A DNA stretch of 5,338 bases from an uncultured Pseudoclavibacter sp. (GCA_946221025.1 CAMIMS010000071.1:1-5338); one strand, 5' to 3'. Shown: positions 1 to 5,338, numbered from the stretch's first letter. Made by a program: numbers and translations. The notes: a model not told the origin generated them from the letters alone.

Positions 1-5
1 GTGCT

Positions 6-21
6 GAGTAGATGACTACTC
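6..21 (-). other. Small hairpin overlapping the stop codon of the surface protein gene
   Basis: GAGTAG (6-11) and CTACTC (16-21) form a perfect 6-bp inverted repeat with a 4-nt loop, and two further G-C pairs are possible after one mismatch. The stop codon (18-16) lies inside one arm. It could be the start of a transcription terminator, but any T-tract would lie beyond the window edge, so this cannot be decided. Confidence 0.35.
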
Positions 22-1221
22 GGCGTGTGCCTTGCGACGCTGGATGGCAACGGCGATCGCACCGGCGGCGATCAGCAGCGCGCTACCGATACCGAAGGGG
101 AGGGCGTTGATGTCCTGTCCGGTGGTCGACAGACCCGGCGTCGTGTTGGTCGGCTCGGTCGAGGTCGGGTTCGACGGGGTCGGCTCGTTCGTGGCCGGGG
201 TCGACTCGGTCGGCGTCGGGGTGGCCGTCTCGGTCGCGCTCGGCGTCGGAGTGTCGGTGTCCTTCGGACGCATGCTCACGTCGATCTCAACCTTGGCGGT
301 CGGGGTCTGCTGGTCGCTCCAGGTGAGGATGATCGTCTGGCCGCGCTTCGAGCCCGAGGCTGTGACGACGATGTTGCTGCCGACAGTCCAGCCGGTGGCG
401 GTCGCCTCGAGGCTCACGCCGCGGTCGGCCGGAATGACCTCGGGAACGCGAACGTAGAGGTCGGTGCCGCTGGTGACCGCGGTCGTGTCAACGGCCTGGC
501 CGTTCACGTCGACGATCTCGTATCCCTCGGGCGAGGTGACCGATGCCGTCACGGCGCTCGTGGTGATGGTGAACGGACCGGCAAGCTCACCCGCGAAAGC
601 AGGGGCCGGCTCGCTGATGGAGATGGTCGGGCGCTCGCCGCTCGCCTCCTTGATGCCGACGTTCGCCGGGCCGAGCAGGTAGTCGTACAGGCCCTTCACA
701 CGCACCGTGGTCGCCTCGTCAGCGTTCGTCAGCGGGAAGAACTTCGTGCCGTCGGTGAGGGTCCAGATCGCGACCTGGGTGGCCGTGATGGCGTCCTTCT
801 CGGTGAGGCCCGGGATGCCGGAGATTGCCGAGAGGTCCTTCACATCGACGGTCGGGTAGCTGTTGAGCGAAATCCAGGCGACCTTCTCGCGCACGGTTCC
901 GTCGGTGGCGAACTTGTTGTCGCCGGGGAACTCATCCCACGGAACGATCTCGGCGTCGCTCAGCGGCTGCTGAACCCGAACCTCGATGCAGTACGCGAGG
1001 CTGTTCGCGTCGCCCGACTTCACCTCGAACAGCTGCGGCGTGTACGTGCCGCGCGACGACATCTGGAGGTTGTGGCCGTAGTTCTCCTTGGTGAGGCTCA
1101 CCGTGGCGCTGTCGCCGACCTCGAAACCGTCAGCAAGCGCCGGGGCGGCGGGCAGGCCCGCGAGACCGATAGCTGCGGCGGCCATGGCGGCGCCGAGCTT
1201 CGCCGTGAATTTCTTGTTCAC
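16..1221 (-). CDS. Cell-wall-anchored thioester-domain (TQXA) surface protein, probable adhesin
   Basis: A 401-residue secreted surface protein. Residues 1-30 form a signal peptide: a Lys-rich start (MNKKFTAK), a hydrophobic core and a likely cut after ALA at 28-30. Residues of about 38-190 fit the TQXA/thioester domain family, in which a Cys and a Gln side chain form an internal thioester able to bond covalently to host or surface amines. The candidate pair is Cys78 (AYCIEV) and Gln149 (ATQVAIW, the TQxA motif); the VAWISLNSYP segment at 114-123 is also typical. Residues of about 197-318 look like a beta-sandwich domain. A Thr/Pro/Ser/Glu-rich stalk (about 320-362) follows, then the sorting signal LSTTG (364-368), a hydrophobic segment (about 374-393) and a basic tail QRRK. 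The motif is a variant of LPXTG. The start codon is GTG at 1221-1219, preceded by GAAAGGA (1228-1234) with a 6-nt spacer. The family assignment is firm; the thioester bond and ligand are inferred. No sortase or pilin gene is visible nearby. Confidence 0.9.
   Translation of the reverse strand: MNKKFTAKLGAAMAAAAIGLAGLPAAPALADGFEVGDSATVSLTKENYGHNLQMSSRGTYTPQLFEVKSGDANSLAYCIEVRVQQPLSDAEIVPWDEFPGDNKFATDGTVREKVAWISLNSYPTVDVKDLSAISGIPGLTEKDAITATQVAIWTLTDGTKFFPLTNADEATTVRVKGLYDYLLGPANVGIKEASGERPTISISEPAPAFAGELAGPFTITTSAVTASVTSPEGYEIVDVNGQAVDTTAVTSGTDLYVRVPEVIPADRGVSLEATATGWTVGSNIVVTASGSKRGQTIILTWSDQQTPTAKVEIDVSMRPKDTDTPTPSATETATPTPTESTPATNEPTPSNPTSTEPTNTTPGLSTTGQDINALPFGIGSALLIAAGAIAVAIQRRKAHAE
136..261 (-). 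repeat. Low-complexity tract encoding the Thr/Pro-rich stalk
   Basis: This stretch encodes roughly residues 321-362 of the surface protein and is an irregular mix of Thr, Pro, Ser and Glu codons (TPTPS, TATPTPTES and similar). On the plus strand it shows as recurring GGTCGG/GTCGG words. Such tracts form the extended stalk that carries an adhesive head away from the wall, and they often vary in length between strains. The units are not exact tandem repeats. Confidence 0.6.
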
Positions 1222-1227
1222 TCAGTG

Positions 1228-1234
1228 TCCTTTC
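1228..1234 (-). promoter_or_regulatory. Ribosome binding site deciding the GTG start of the surface protein
   Basis: On the minus strand the sequence reads GAAAGGA, then CACTGA, then GTG. A 6-nt spacer to the GTG at 1221-1219 is close to ideal. The GTG is immediately followed by codons for a typical signal peptide (NKKFTAK), which supports it as the real start although it is not ATG. Confidence 0.75.
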
Positions 1235-1360
1235 GTGGGATGCATCGGGCGACGTAACGGTCTGCGTGCGTGCCGGAACCGGCGCAGTCCTGAACGTTTC
1301 CCGGAGTCGTTTCGAGCGCGCGAGCGTTCTTTGGGACTTTCCATCGATACCGATTGGATG

Positions 1361-1460
1361 CGTGAACGTTACACCATCGTTAGCCTTCCCCGACATGGGG
1401 AGTGCTATCCATCGGGGAGCTGCGGATCGCTTTTCCGCACTAAATCGCGGAACGTTCACG
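1361..1460. repeat. Perfect 10-bp inverted repeat with AACGTT cores, possible operator pair
   Basis: CGTGAACGTT at 1361-1370 and AACGTTCACG at 1451-1460 are exact reverse complements, 80 bp apart. A third related word, TGAACGTT, lies at 1291-1298. The copy at 1450-1457 is itself a perfect palindrome (GAACGTTC). An outer inverted pair, GCGTTCTTT (1324-1332) and AAAGAACGC (1461-1469), lies close by. The whole set sits about 70-250 bp upstream of the surface protein start. CG-centred palindromes of this kind are used by LacI-type repressors in actinobacteria, but the regulator here is unknown and the functional reading is inference. Confidence 0.35.
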
Positions 1461-1663
1461 AAAGAACGCATGCATTTCGCGGCGCGGTGCTTGAGCGGGG
1501 GGCGCCAGCGCGAGGGTGCCGGTTCCCGTCAGGTGCGCTCCGGGGAATTCGGATCAGTGTTTCGCGTGTTCACTCCAGGTGCGGATGGGGCCTCTGAGGT
1601 GCAATCGGTGCGGCGGTCGGCCGCTTCCTGGCGCCCGCATCTGCTGGTGGGGGAGGCGAGACC

Positions 1664-1771
1664 GTGCTCGATCGCATCCGCTTCGTTCGCCCCTCGGTCT
1701 GCCATCTCGCGTTCGATGACGAAGTCAACGCATTGCTGAGAAGCGTCAGTTCAAGTCGCTCCCGGTATTGA
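1664..1771 (+). CDS. Possible 35-residue small ORF with strong Shine-Dalgarno (doubtful)
   Basis: A GTG at 1664 follows GGGAGG (1651-1656) with a 7-nt spacer, one of the best ribosome binding sites in the window. It opens a 35-codon frame beginning VLDRIRFVRPSV and ending at TGA 1769-1771. The first 20 or so codons favour G or C at the third position, as real genes here do; the end (SSSRSRY) does not look protein-like. The same frame stays open upstream to 1598, so this could also be the tail of a decayed gene. I recognise no homologue, the start is GTG, and purine-rich runs are common in this DNA, so it may be chance. Confidence 0.18.
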   Translation: MLDRIRFVRPSVCHLAFDDEVNALLRSVSSSRSRY

Positions 1772-1965
1772 ACCGGAATGAATCGGTACACAAAGAAAAT
1801 CGCTATTCAATGAGGCAGCAGGCTTTCTGAGCAGAATGCATCGAGGCGCCCGCATTCTCCGCGCTGAGGGAAAGAAGACCGTCCGCGCCCCAATGAATTG
1901 CAGGGCAGGCAAGAACCCGCCTTTGAGTTCGAACCGAGGGACGCCCGCCGAGATCGCGGGCAAGC

Positions 1966-1998
1966 AAAAGGCCCCGCTCGCGCACGCGAAACGGGGCC
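1966..1998 (-). terminator. Intrinsic terminator of the hpaE-hpaD transcript
   Basis: Read on the minus strand, GGCCCCG (1998-1992) pairs with CGGGGCC (1976-1970). Inside this stem a second stem, TCGC-GTGC-GCGA, extends the helix after a small bulge. TTTT (1969-1966) follows directly. A GC-rich stem with an immediate U-tract is the classic Rho-independent form. It lies about 57 nt after the hpaD stop codon, so hpaD is the last gene of its transcript. Confidence 0.85.
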
Positions 1999-2007
1999 CT
2001 TCGCCAG

Positions 2008-2046
2008 ACCGGTTCGCATTCCCGAAGGTGGGCGGTGCGAACCGGT
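2008..2046 (-). other. Strong 11-bp hairpin just after the hpaD stop codon
   Basis: ACCGGTTCGCA (2008-2018) and TGCGAACCGGT (2036-2046) are perfect reverse complements around a 17-nt loop. In the minus-strand transcript the loop contains CCUUCGGG, a C(UUCG)G tetraloop closed by two G-C pairs. It begins 8 nt after the hpaD stop and lacks a T-tract, so it is more likely an mRNA-stabilising 3' structure or an aid to the terminator that follows than a terminator itself. Confidence 0.6.
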
Positions 2047-2054
2047 TTCGACGC

Positions 2055-3200
2055 CTACAGCTGGTTACCGAGCTTGAAGCCCTTCTCCTCATCCCCGGCG
2101 CGCGTGTACGAGAAGCCGTCGGCGCCGATGGTCACGGCCATCTCCGACTTGTCCTCGCGGGTGACCAGCGGCTGCAGCTCGCCGTCAAGGTTCAGCACGC
2201 GCGACGCCTCGGTGTACCAGGAGGGAACAACGGGGTTGCCCCACCAGTCGCGGCGCTGGTTGTCGTGCACATCCCACGTGACCACCGGGTTGTCGGGGTC
2301 ACCGGTGTAGTAGTCCTGCGTGTAGATCTCCACGCGGTGCCCGTCCGGGTCAAGGATGTAGAGGTAGAACGCGTTCGAGACACCGTGACGTCCCGGACCG
2401 CGCTCGATGTGGTCCGACATGCGAAGCGCGCCGAGCTTGTCGCAGATCGCGAGAATGTTGTGCTTCTCGTGCGTGGCGAACGCGACGTGGTGCATGCGCG
2501 GGCCGTCGCCGCCGGTCGCGGCGGTGTCGTGCACCGTGGACTTGCGGCGAATCCATGCGGCGTAGACGGTGCCCTCTTCATCCTGAATGTCCTCGGTCAC
2601 GCGGAAGCCGAGGTCCTGGTAGTGCCGAACCGCACGCGGCACATCCGGGGTGACCTGGTTGAAGTGGTCGAGTCGCACGAGCGCGCCCGGGGTGTAGAGG
2701 TCGTAGCGCCAGGCGAGGCGCTCGACGTGCTCCACCTCGTAGAAGAACTCGAGCGGGAAGCCGAGCGGGTCCTCAACGCGCACCGAATCGCCGATGCCCT
2801 TGACGAAGCCCTCCTTGCGGCGCTCGACGCGGCAGCCGAGCTCCTCGTAGAAGGCCTGCGCCTTATCCACATCCTCGGGCGAGCGAACCCGGTACGAGAA
2901 CGCGGCCACCGCCGCCTCCGGGCCCTTTCGCAGCACCAGGTTGTGGTGGATGAACTCTTCGAGCGAACGCAGGTAGACGGTGTTCTCGTCTTCCGCGGTC
3001 ACCGTGAGGCCGAGCACATCCACGTAGAACTCGCGCGACTTCGCGAGATCGGTCACCACGAGCTCCATGTAGGCGCAGCGGAGAATGTCCGGCGCCGGAG
3101 CCGTCGGGGTCGGAACCGGGTTGTCCGACTTGATCGGCGCCTCGCGGGTCACGTAGAACCCGGATGAGGTGCGGGTGCGGTCGTTCAGTTCAGTCATCAT
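2055..3200 (-). CDS. hpaD: Homoprotocatechuate (3,4-dihydroxyphenylacetate) 2,3-dioxygenase
   Basis: Extradiol ring-cleaving dioxygenase of the vicinal oxygen chelate superfamily. It converts 3,4-dihydroxyphenylacetate and O2 to 5-carboxymethyl-2-hydroxymuconate semialdehyde in the cytoplasm. The 381 residues match the Brevibacterium fuscum HPCD / Arthrobacter MndD type, with two VOC modules. The known Brevibacterium active-site residues all reappear at a constant offset of 24: metal ligands His179 (RLDHFN), His238 (RMHHVAF) and Glu291 (RVEIYTQDY), plus second-shell Asn181, Trp216, His224, Arg267, Tyr281 and Arg317. Fe(II) and Mn(II) enzymes cannot be told apart from this. The protein has about 24 extra N-terminal residues (including SSGFYVTREAPIKSD) ahead of the shared VPTPTAPAPDI start. 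Two ATGs are adjacent: AAGGA (3204-3208) lies 3 nt from the first and 6 nt from the second, so translation may begin at 3197. It lies 30 bp after hpaE and is followed by a terminator. Confidence 0.97.
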   Translation of the reverse strand: MMTELNDRTRTSSGFYVTREAPIKSDNPVPTPTAPAPDILRCAYMELVVTDLAKSREFYVDVLGLTVTAEDENTVYLRSLEEFIHHNLVLRKGPEAAVAAFSYRVRSPEDVDKAQAFYEELGCRVERRKEGFVKGIGDSVRVEDPLGFPLEFFYEVEHVERLAWRYDLYTPGALVRLDHFNQVTPDVPRAVRHYQDLGFRVTEDIQDEEGTVYAAWIRRKSTVHDTAATGGDGPRMHHVAFATHEKHNILAICDKLGALRMSDHIERGPGRHGVSNAFYLYILDPDGHRVEIYTQDYYTGDPDNPVVTWDVHDNQRRDWWGNPVVPSWYTEASRVLNLDGELQPLVTREDKSEMAVTIGADGFSYTRAGDEEKGFKLGNQL

Positions 3201-3203
3201 GCG

Positions 3204-3208
3204 TCCTT
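3204..3208 (-). promoter_or_regulatory. Ribosome binding site of hpaD, pointing to the second of two ATGs
   Basis: The minus strand reads AAGGA-CGC-ATG-ATG. The spacer is 3 nt to the ATG at 3200 and 6 nt to the ATG at 3197. The other two start sites in this window with a visible site also have 6-nt spacers, so 3197 is the better-placed start. The protein differs only by one Met. Confidence 0.6.
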
Positions 3209-3230
3209 GCGTGAATCGGGATGGATGGGG

Positions 3231-4724
3231 TCAGTTCGCGCCGAAGCGGGCGGTGTGCACGTCGCCGAGGGTGATGTGCACGGCCTGCTGGTCGGTGTAG
3301 AAGTCGATCGAGCGGTAGCCGCCCTCTTGGCCAAGGCCCGAGGCCTTCACGCCGCCGAACGGCGAGCGCAGGTCACGAACGTTGTGCGAGTTCAGCCAGA
3401 CCATGCCGGCGTTCACCGACTGGGCGAAGTTGTGGCCGCGCTCGAGGTTCGAGGTCCACACGTAGGCGGCAAGGCCGTAGCGGGTGTTGTTCGCGAGCTC
3501 TAGCGCCTCCTCCTCGGTGTCGAAGGGGGTGATCGCGACGACCGGTCCGAAGATCTCCTCCTGGAAGATGCGCGCATCCGGCTTCACATCGGCGAACGCG
3601 GTCGCGGCGACCCAGTTGCCCTCGGCCGGGGCGCCCTCGGGGCGGCCGCCACCGGCGACGAGGCGGCCCTCCTCCTTGCCGATCTCGATGTACGACATGA
3701 CCTTGTCGTAGTGCTCGGGGTGCACGAGCGCGCCCACCTCGGTGGCCGGGTCGAATGCGTCGCCGACCTTTACGCGCTTGGCGCGCTCGGCGTAGCGCTC
3801 CACGAACTCGTCGTAGATCGAGCGCTCAACGAGGATGCGCGAGCCGGCGGTGCAGCGCTCGCCGTTCAGCGAGAACACGCCGAACAGGGTCGAGTCGATG
3901 GCCTTGTCGAGGTCGGCGTCGGCGAACACGATGGCCGGCGACTTGCCGCCGAGCTCCATCGACATGCCCTTGAGGTTCTCGGCGCAGTTGCCGTAGATGA
4001 TCTGCCCGGTGCGGCTCTCGCCCGTGAACGAGATGAGCGGCACATCCGGGTGCTTCACGAGCGCGTCACCGGCGGTCTCACCGAAGCCGTTGACCATGTT
4101 GAACACGCCCTTGGGAAGGTCTGCCTCTTCGAAGATCGTCGCCCACAGCTGGGCCGACGCCGGGGTGAACTCGGCGGGCTTCAGCACCACGGTGCAGCCG
4201 GATGCGATCGAGGGGGCGAGCTTCCACGACTCGAGCATGAACGGGGTGTTCCACGGGGTGATCAGGCCCGCGACGCCGATGGGCTTGCGGTTCACGTAGT
4301 TCATCTGTCGACCCGGCACCTTGAAGGCGTTGTCGTGCTGGGCAACGATGAGGTCCGCGAAGAAGCGGAAGTTCTCGGCCGCGCGCTGCGCCTGGCCCTT
4401 CGCCTGCGTGATGGGAAGACCGGTGTCCCAGGTCTCGATCTCGGCGAGCTTCTGGTCCTGCGCTTCGACGGCGTCGGCGATGCGGTTGAGCACGCGTGCG
4501 CGGGCGCGGTTGGCCATGCGCGGCCACGGGCCGTTGTGGAACGCTTCGCTCGCGGCGGCAACGGCGCGGTCGATATCGGCCTTGTCGCCGGATGCGGCCT
4601 TCGCGTAGTTCTCGTTGGTCTGCGGGTTCAGCACGTCGAAGGTCTCACCCGAGACCGAGTCGACGAACTCGCCGTTGATGTAGTGCTTGATGTCGGTGGG
4701 GACGTGGGCGGGCATCTGGGTCAT
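3231..4724 (-). CDS. hpaE: 5-carboxymethyl-2-hydroxymuconate semialdehyde dehydrogenase
   Basis: NAD-dependent aldehyde dehydrogenase that oxidises the ring-cleavage product of HpaD to 5-carboxymethyl-2-hydroxymuconate, the second step of the homoprotocatechuate meta pathway. The 497-residue length is normal for the superfamily. All key positions are present: Asn159 in PWNTP, Lys182 in LKPAE for NAD binding, the FTGE turn at 233-236, general base Glu257 in MELGGKSP, nucleophile Cys291 in NGERCTAGS, Glu390 and Phe392 in EEIFGP, and a C-terminal PFGGVKASGLGQEGG segment. ALDH motifs alone would allow other aldehydes; the specific call rests on the adjacent hpaD and on overall resemblance to HpaE. 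The ATG at 4724 is preceded by AAGGAG (4731-4736) with a 6-nt spacer. It lies 80 bp after the regulator gene and 30 bp before hpaD, so hpaE and hpaD are very likely cotranscribed. Confidence 0.94.
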   Translation of the reverse strand: MTQMPAHVPTDIKHYINGEFVDSVSGETFDVLNPQTNENYAKAASGDKADIDRAVAAASEAFHNGPWPRMANRARARVLNRIADAVEAQDQKLAEIETWDTGLPITQAKGQAQRAAENFRFFADLIVAQHDNAFKVPGRQMNYVNRKPIGVAGLITPWNTPFMLESWKLAPSIASGCTVVLKPAEFTPASAQLWATIFEEADLPKGVFNMVNGFGETAGDALVKHPDVPLISFTGESRTGQIIYGNCAENLKGMSMELGGKSPAIVFADADLDKAIDSTLFGVFSLNGERCTAGSRILVERSIYDEFVERYAERAKRVKVGDAFDPATEVGALVHPEHYDKVMSYIEIGKEEGRLVAGGGRPEGAPAEGNWVAATAFADVKPDARIFQEEIFGPVVAITPFDTEEEALELANNTRYGLAAYVWTSNLERGHNFAQSVNAGMVWLNSHNVRDLRSPFGGVKASGLGQEGGYRSIDFYTDQQAVHITLGDVHTARFGAN

Positions 4725-4730
4725 GCGCTG

Positions 4731-4736
4731 CTCCTT
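4731..4736 (-). promoter_or_regulatory. Ribosome binding site of hpaE
   Basis: AAGGAG on the minus strand, 6 nt before the ATG at 4724-4722. This near-consensus site selects that ATG over the in-frame ATG three codons later (residue 4). Confidence 0.75.
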
Positions 4737-4737
4737 C

Positions 4738-4757
4738 GATTCGGGTGGATTCGGGTT
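4738..4757. repeat. Short tandem repeat in the hpaE leader
   Basis: GATTCGGGTG (4738-4747) is followed directly by GATTCGGGTT (4748-4757), a 10-bp unit repeated with one mismatch, just upstream of the hpaE ribosome binding site. A related word, GAATCGGG (3213-3220), lies in the same position upstream of hpaD. Its function is unknown; it may be a chance duplication or part of a regulator site. Confidence 0.4.
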
Positions 4758-4778
4758 GGGTGGTGGTCAGTGGATGCG

Positions 4779-4808
4779 GTTATGTCTGTGGTCTTCGCGG
4801 ACGGTCAG
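4779..4808 (-). promoter_or_regulatory. Weak candidate promoter for hpaE-hpaD
   Basis: On the minus strand CTGACC (4808-4803) and CATAAC (4784-4779) are separated by 18 bp. Each matches four of six bases of the TTGACA and TATAAT consensus. The -35 box overlaps the stop codon of the regulator gene, and transcription would begin about 45-50 nt before the hpaE ATG. Matches of this quality occur by chance, and hpaE could equally be read through from the regulator gene. Confidence 0.25.
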
Positions 4809-5338
4809 CGCACCGCCGCGGCGCTCGCGGGAATCGCGCCGCGCGCTTTGAACGAGGTGAGCGTTTCGAGTCGGTGCGCGCGCGCGTACCGCTCGATCTC
4901 ATCCGTCGGCGCGCCCGATTCGATGAGGTCAAGCAGCTCATCGTGCTCGGCAATGGCATCGGCGGCTCGCCCGGGCACGAACCCGCCCTGGGGTCCGCGA
5001 AGGGCCCGAAGCCTCGCCCAGCCGCGCGCGGCGAGCTCGGTGATGTGATCGTTCTCGCATCCTGAGACGAGGGTGCGGTGAAACTCCTCGTTCAGCTCGG
5101 CGGCCCTCGCCGGGTCGAAGTCGCGCACGGCGTCGGCCATGCGTCGGTTGATCTCGCGGGCCTCAGCGATGGTTGCGGGGGAGATGGATGCGGCCGCGCT
5201 CGCGGTCGCGTACCCCTCGACGAGCGCGAGGGTCTCCATCGTCACCGCGTACAGCGACGGGTCGAGGGTCGCCACCTGCGCGCCGACATTCGGCTCATAG
5301 GTGATCGCGCCTTCGGCTTCGAGCATGCGCATCGCCTC
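4805..5338 (-). CDS. GntR-family transcriptional regulator, FCD (FadR-type) subfamily, N-terminus cut by the window edge
   Basis: The visible part is 177 codons ending at TGA 4807-4805; its start lies beyond the window. The first residues (EAMRMLEAEG, then a YEPNVGAQVA wing) are the end of the recognition helix and the wing of a GntR winged-helix domain, so roughly 45-60 residues are missing. The rest is an all-helical FCD ligand-binding domain. Counting from the Met at 5332, its metal/ligand pocket positions are Asn81 and His85 (LNEEFHRTL), His130 (AEHDELL) and His153 (ARAHRLETL); Asn at the first position, where many members have Asp, is a common variant. FCD regulators usually repress catabolic operons and are released by an acidic pathway metabolite. 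Its position 80 bp upstream of hpaE on the same strand suggests that it controls the homoprotocatechuate genes. That role is inferred from context, and it is not the MarR-type HpaR of enterobacteria. Confidence 0.92.
   Translation of the reverse strand, partial: EAMRMLEAEGAITYEPNVGAQVATLDPSLYAVTMETLALVEGYATASAAASISPATIAEAREINRRMADAVRDFDPARAAELNEEFHRTLVSGCENDHITELAARGWARLRALRGPQGGFVPGRAADAIAEHDELLDLIESGAPTDEIERYARAHRLETLTSFKARGAIPASAAAVR

Larger units (their letters stand above)
1222..2054. other. Long intergenic region without a confident gene
   Basis: About 830 bp separate the end of hpaD from the start of the surface protein gene. From the hpaD side it holds two strong hairpins, the second with a T-tract (the terminator), a third 6-bp stem (GCCCGC 1943-1948 with GCGGGC 1956-1961), and an A+T-richer patch at about 1767-1828 next to a CCGGT/ACCGG inverted repeat (1762-1776). 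A weak short-ORF candidate lies at 1664-1771. Nearer the surface protein gene, at 1270-1470, are several short stems: GCCGG/CCGGC at 1272-1283, TCCCC/GGGGA at 1387-1401 and TGCGGA/TCCGCA at 1421-1439. AACGTT-centred repeats also lie here. I found no convincing -35/-10 pair for the surface protein gene, although its promoter most likely lies here. Longer open frames in this gap have no protein-like composition and no start signal. Confidence 0.6.

Noticed and set aside
136..261. Recurring GGTCGG words resembling a repeat array
   Set aside because: They are irregular, have no spacer structure, and are explained by Thr/Pro codons of the surface protein stalk, so this is not a CRISPR or intergenic repeat.
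25..1257. 410-codon open frame on the plus strand, antisense to the surface protein
   Set aside because: Very Arg/Gly-rich shadow of the Thr/Pro-rich gene on the other strand.
1449..1470. GAAC/GTTC arms reminiscent of an actinobacterial LexA box
   Set aside because: The LexA site needs a 4-nt spacer between GAAC and GTTC; here the arms are directly joined.
1266..1739. 157-codon plus-strand frame in the intergenic gap
   Set aside because: No start signal and random-looking composition, and it runs through the repeat-rich upstream region of the surface protein gene.
1926..1940. TTCGAAC word resembling a tRNA T-loop (possible tRNA or att remnant)
   Set aside because: The flanking bases cannot form the 5-bp T-stem on either strand, and no acceptor or anticodon arm lies nearby.
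1836..3167. 443-codon open frame on the plus strand, antisense to hpaD
   Set aside because: It lies opposite the well-supported hpaD, its composition is Arg/Val/His/Glu-rich as expected for the complement of GC-rich coding DNA, and it has no convincing ribosome binding site.
3711..5048. 445-codon open frame on the plus strand, antisense to hpaE and the regulator
   Set aside because: Runs across two real genes and their gap with the same shadow composition (Arg, Val, Leu, Asp); no family recognisable.

Overview
The window is a GC-rich stretch of ordinary chromosomal DNA. Its codons strongly favour G or C at the third position, and its proteins look actinobacterial. An extended Brevibacterium/Arthrobacter-type homoprotocatechuate dioxygenase and a TQXA-type thioester surface protein together suggest a member of the Micrococcales, probably near Microbacteriaceae or Brevibacterium. 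Genus cannot be settled from this sequence. All recognisable genes lie on the minus strand, so they read from right to left.

Right half (2055-5338): this is part of a catabolic cluster for 4-hydroxyphenylacetate / homoprotocatechuate (3,4-dihydroxyphenylacetate). In transcription order it holds a GntR-family regulator with an FCD ligand domain (N-terminus cut by the window edge), hpaE (5-carboxymethyl-2-hydroxymuconate semialdehyde dehydrogenase) and hpaD (homoprotocatechuate 2,3-dioxygenase). HpaD opens the aromatic ring and HpaE oxidises the resulting semialdehyde, so the two proteins carry out consecutive steps. hpaE and hpaD are 30 bp apart and each has a good ribosome binding site. A weak promoter-like pair overlaps the end of the regulator gene. 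The unit ends in a convincing intrinsic terminator downstream of hpaD. The later pathway enzymes (decarboxylase/isomerase, hydratase, aldolase) and the hydroxylase that makes homoprotocatechuate are not in the window. They must lie beyond 5338 or elsewhere.

Middle (1222-2054): about 830 bp with no confident gene. It contains the hpaD terminator and two other hairpins, an A+T-richer patch around 1767-1828, a possible very short ORF with a strong Shine-Dalgarno sequence at 1664-1771, and, in the part upstream of the left-hand gene, several AACGTT-centred and other inverted repeats that could be regulatory.

Left end (16-1221): a cell-wall-anchored surface protein with signal peptide, Cys-Gln thioester domain, Thr/Pro-rich stalk and a variant sortase signal. 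It is functionally unrelated to the hpa genes. Its own promoter region is probably the repeat-bearing part of the intergenic gap.

I found no mobile element, CRISPR array, RNA gene or phage feature. Nothing here makes a strong case for an undescribed system; the least explained part is the long intergenic gap.
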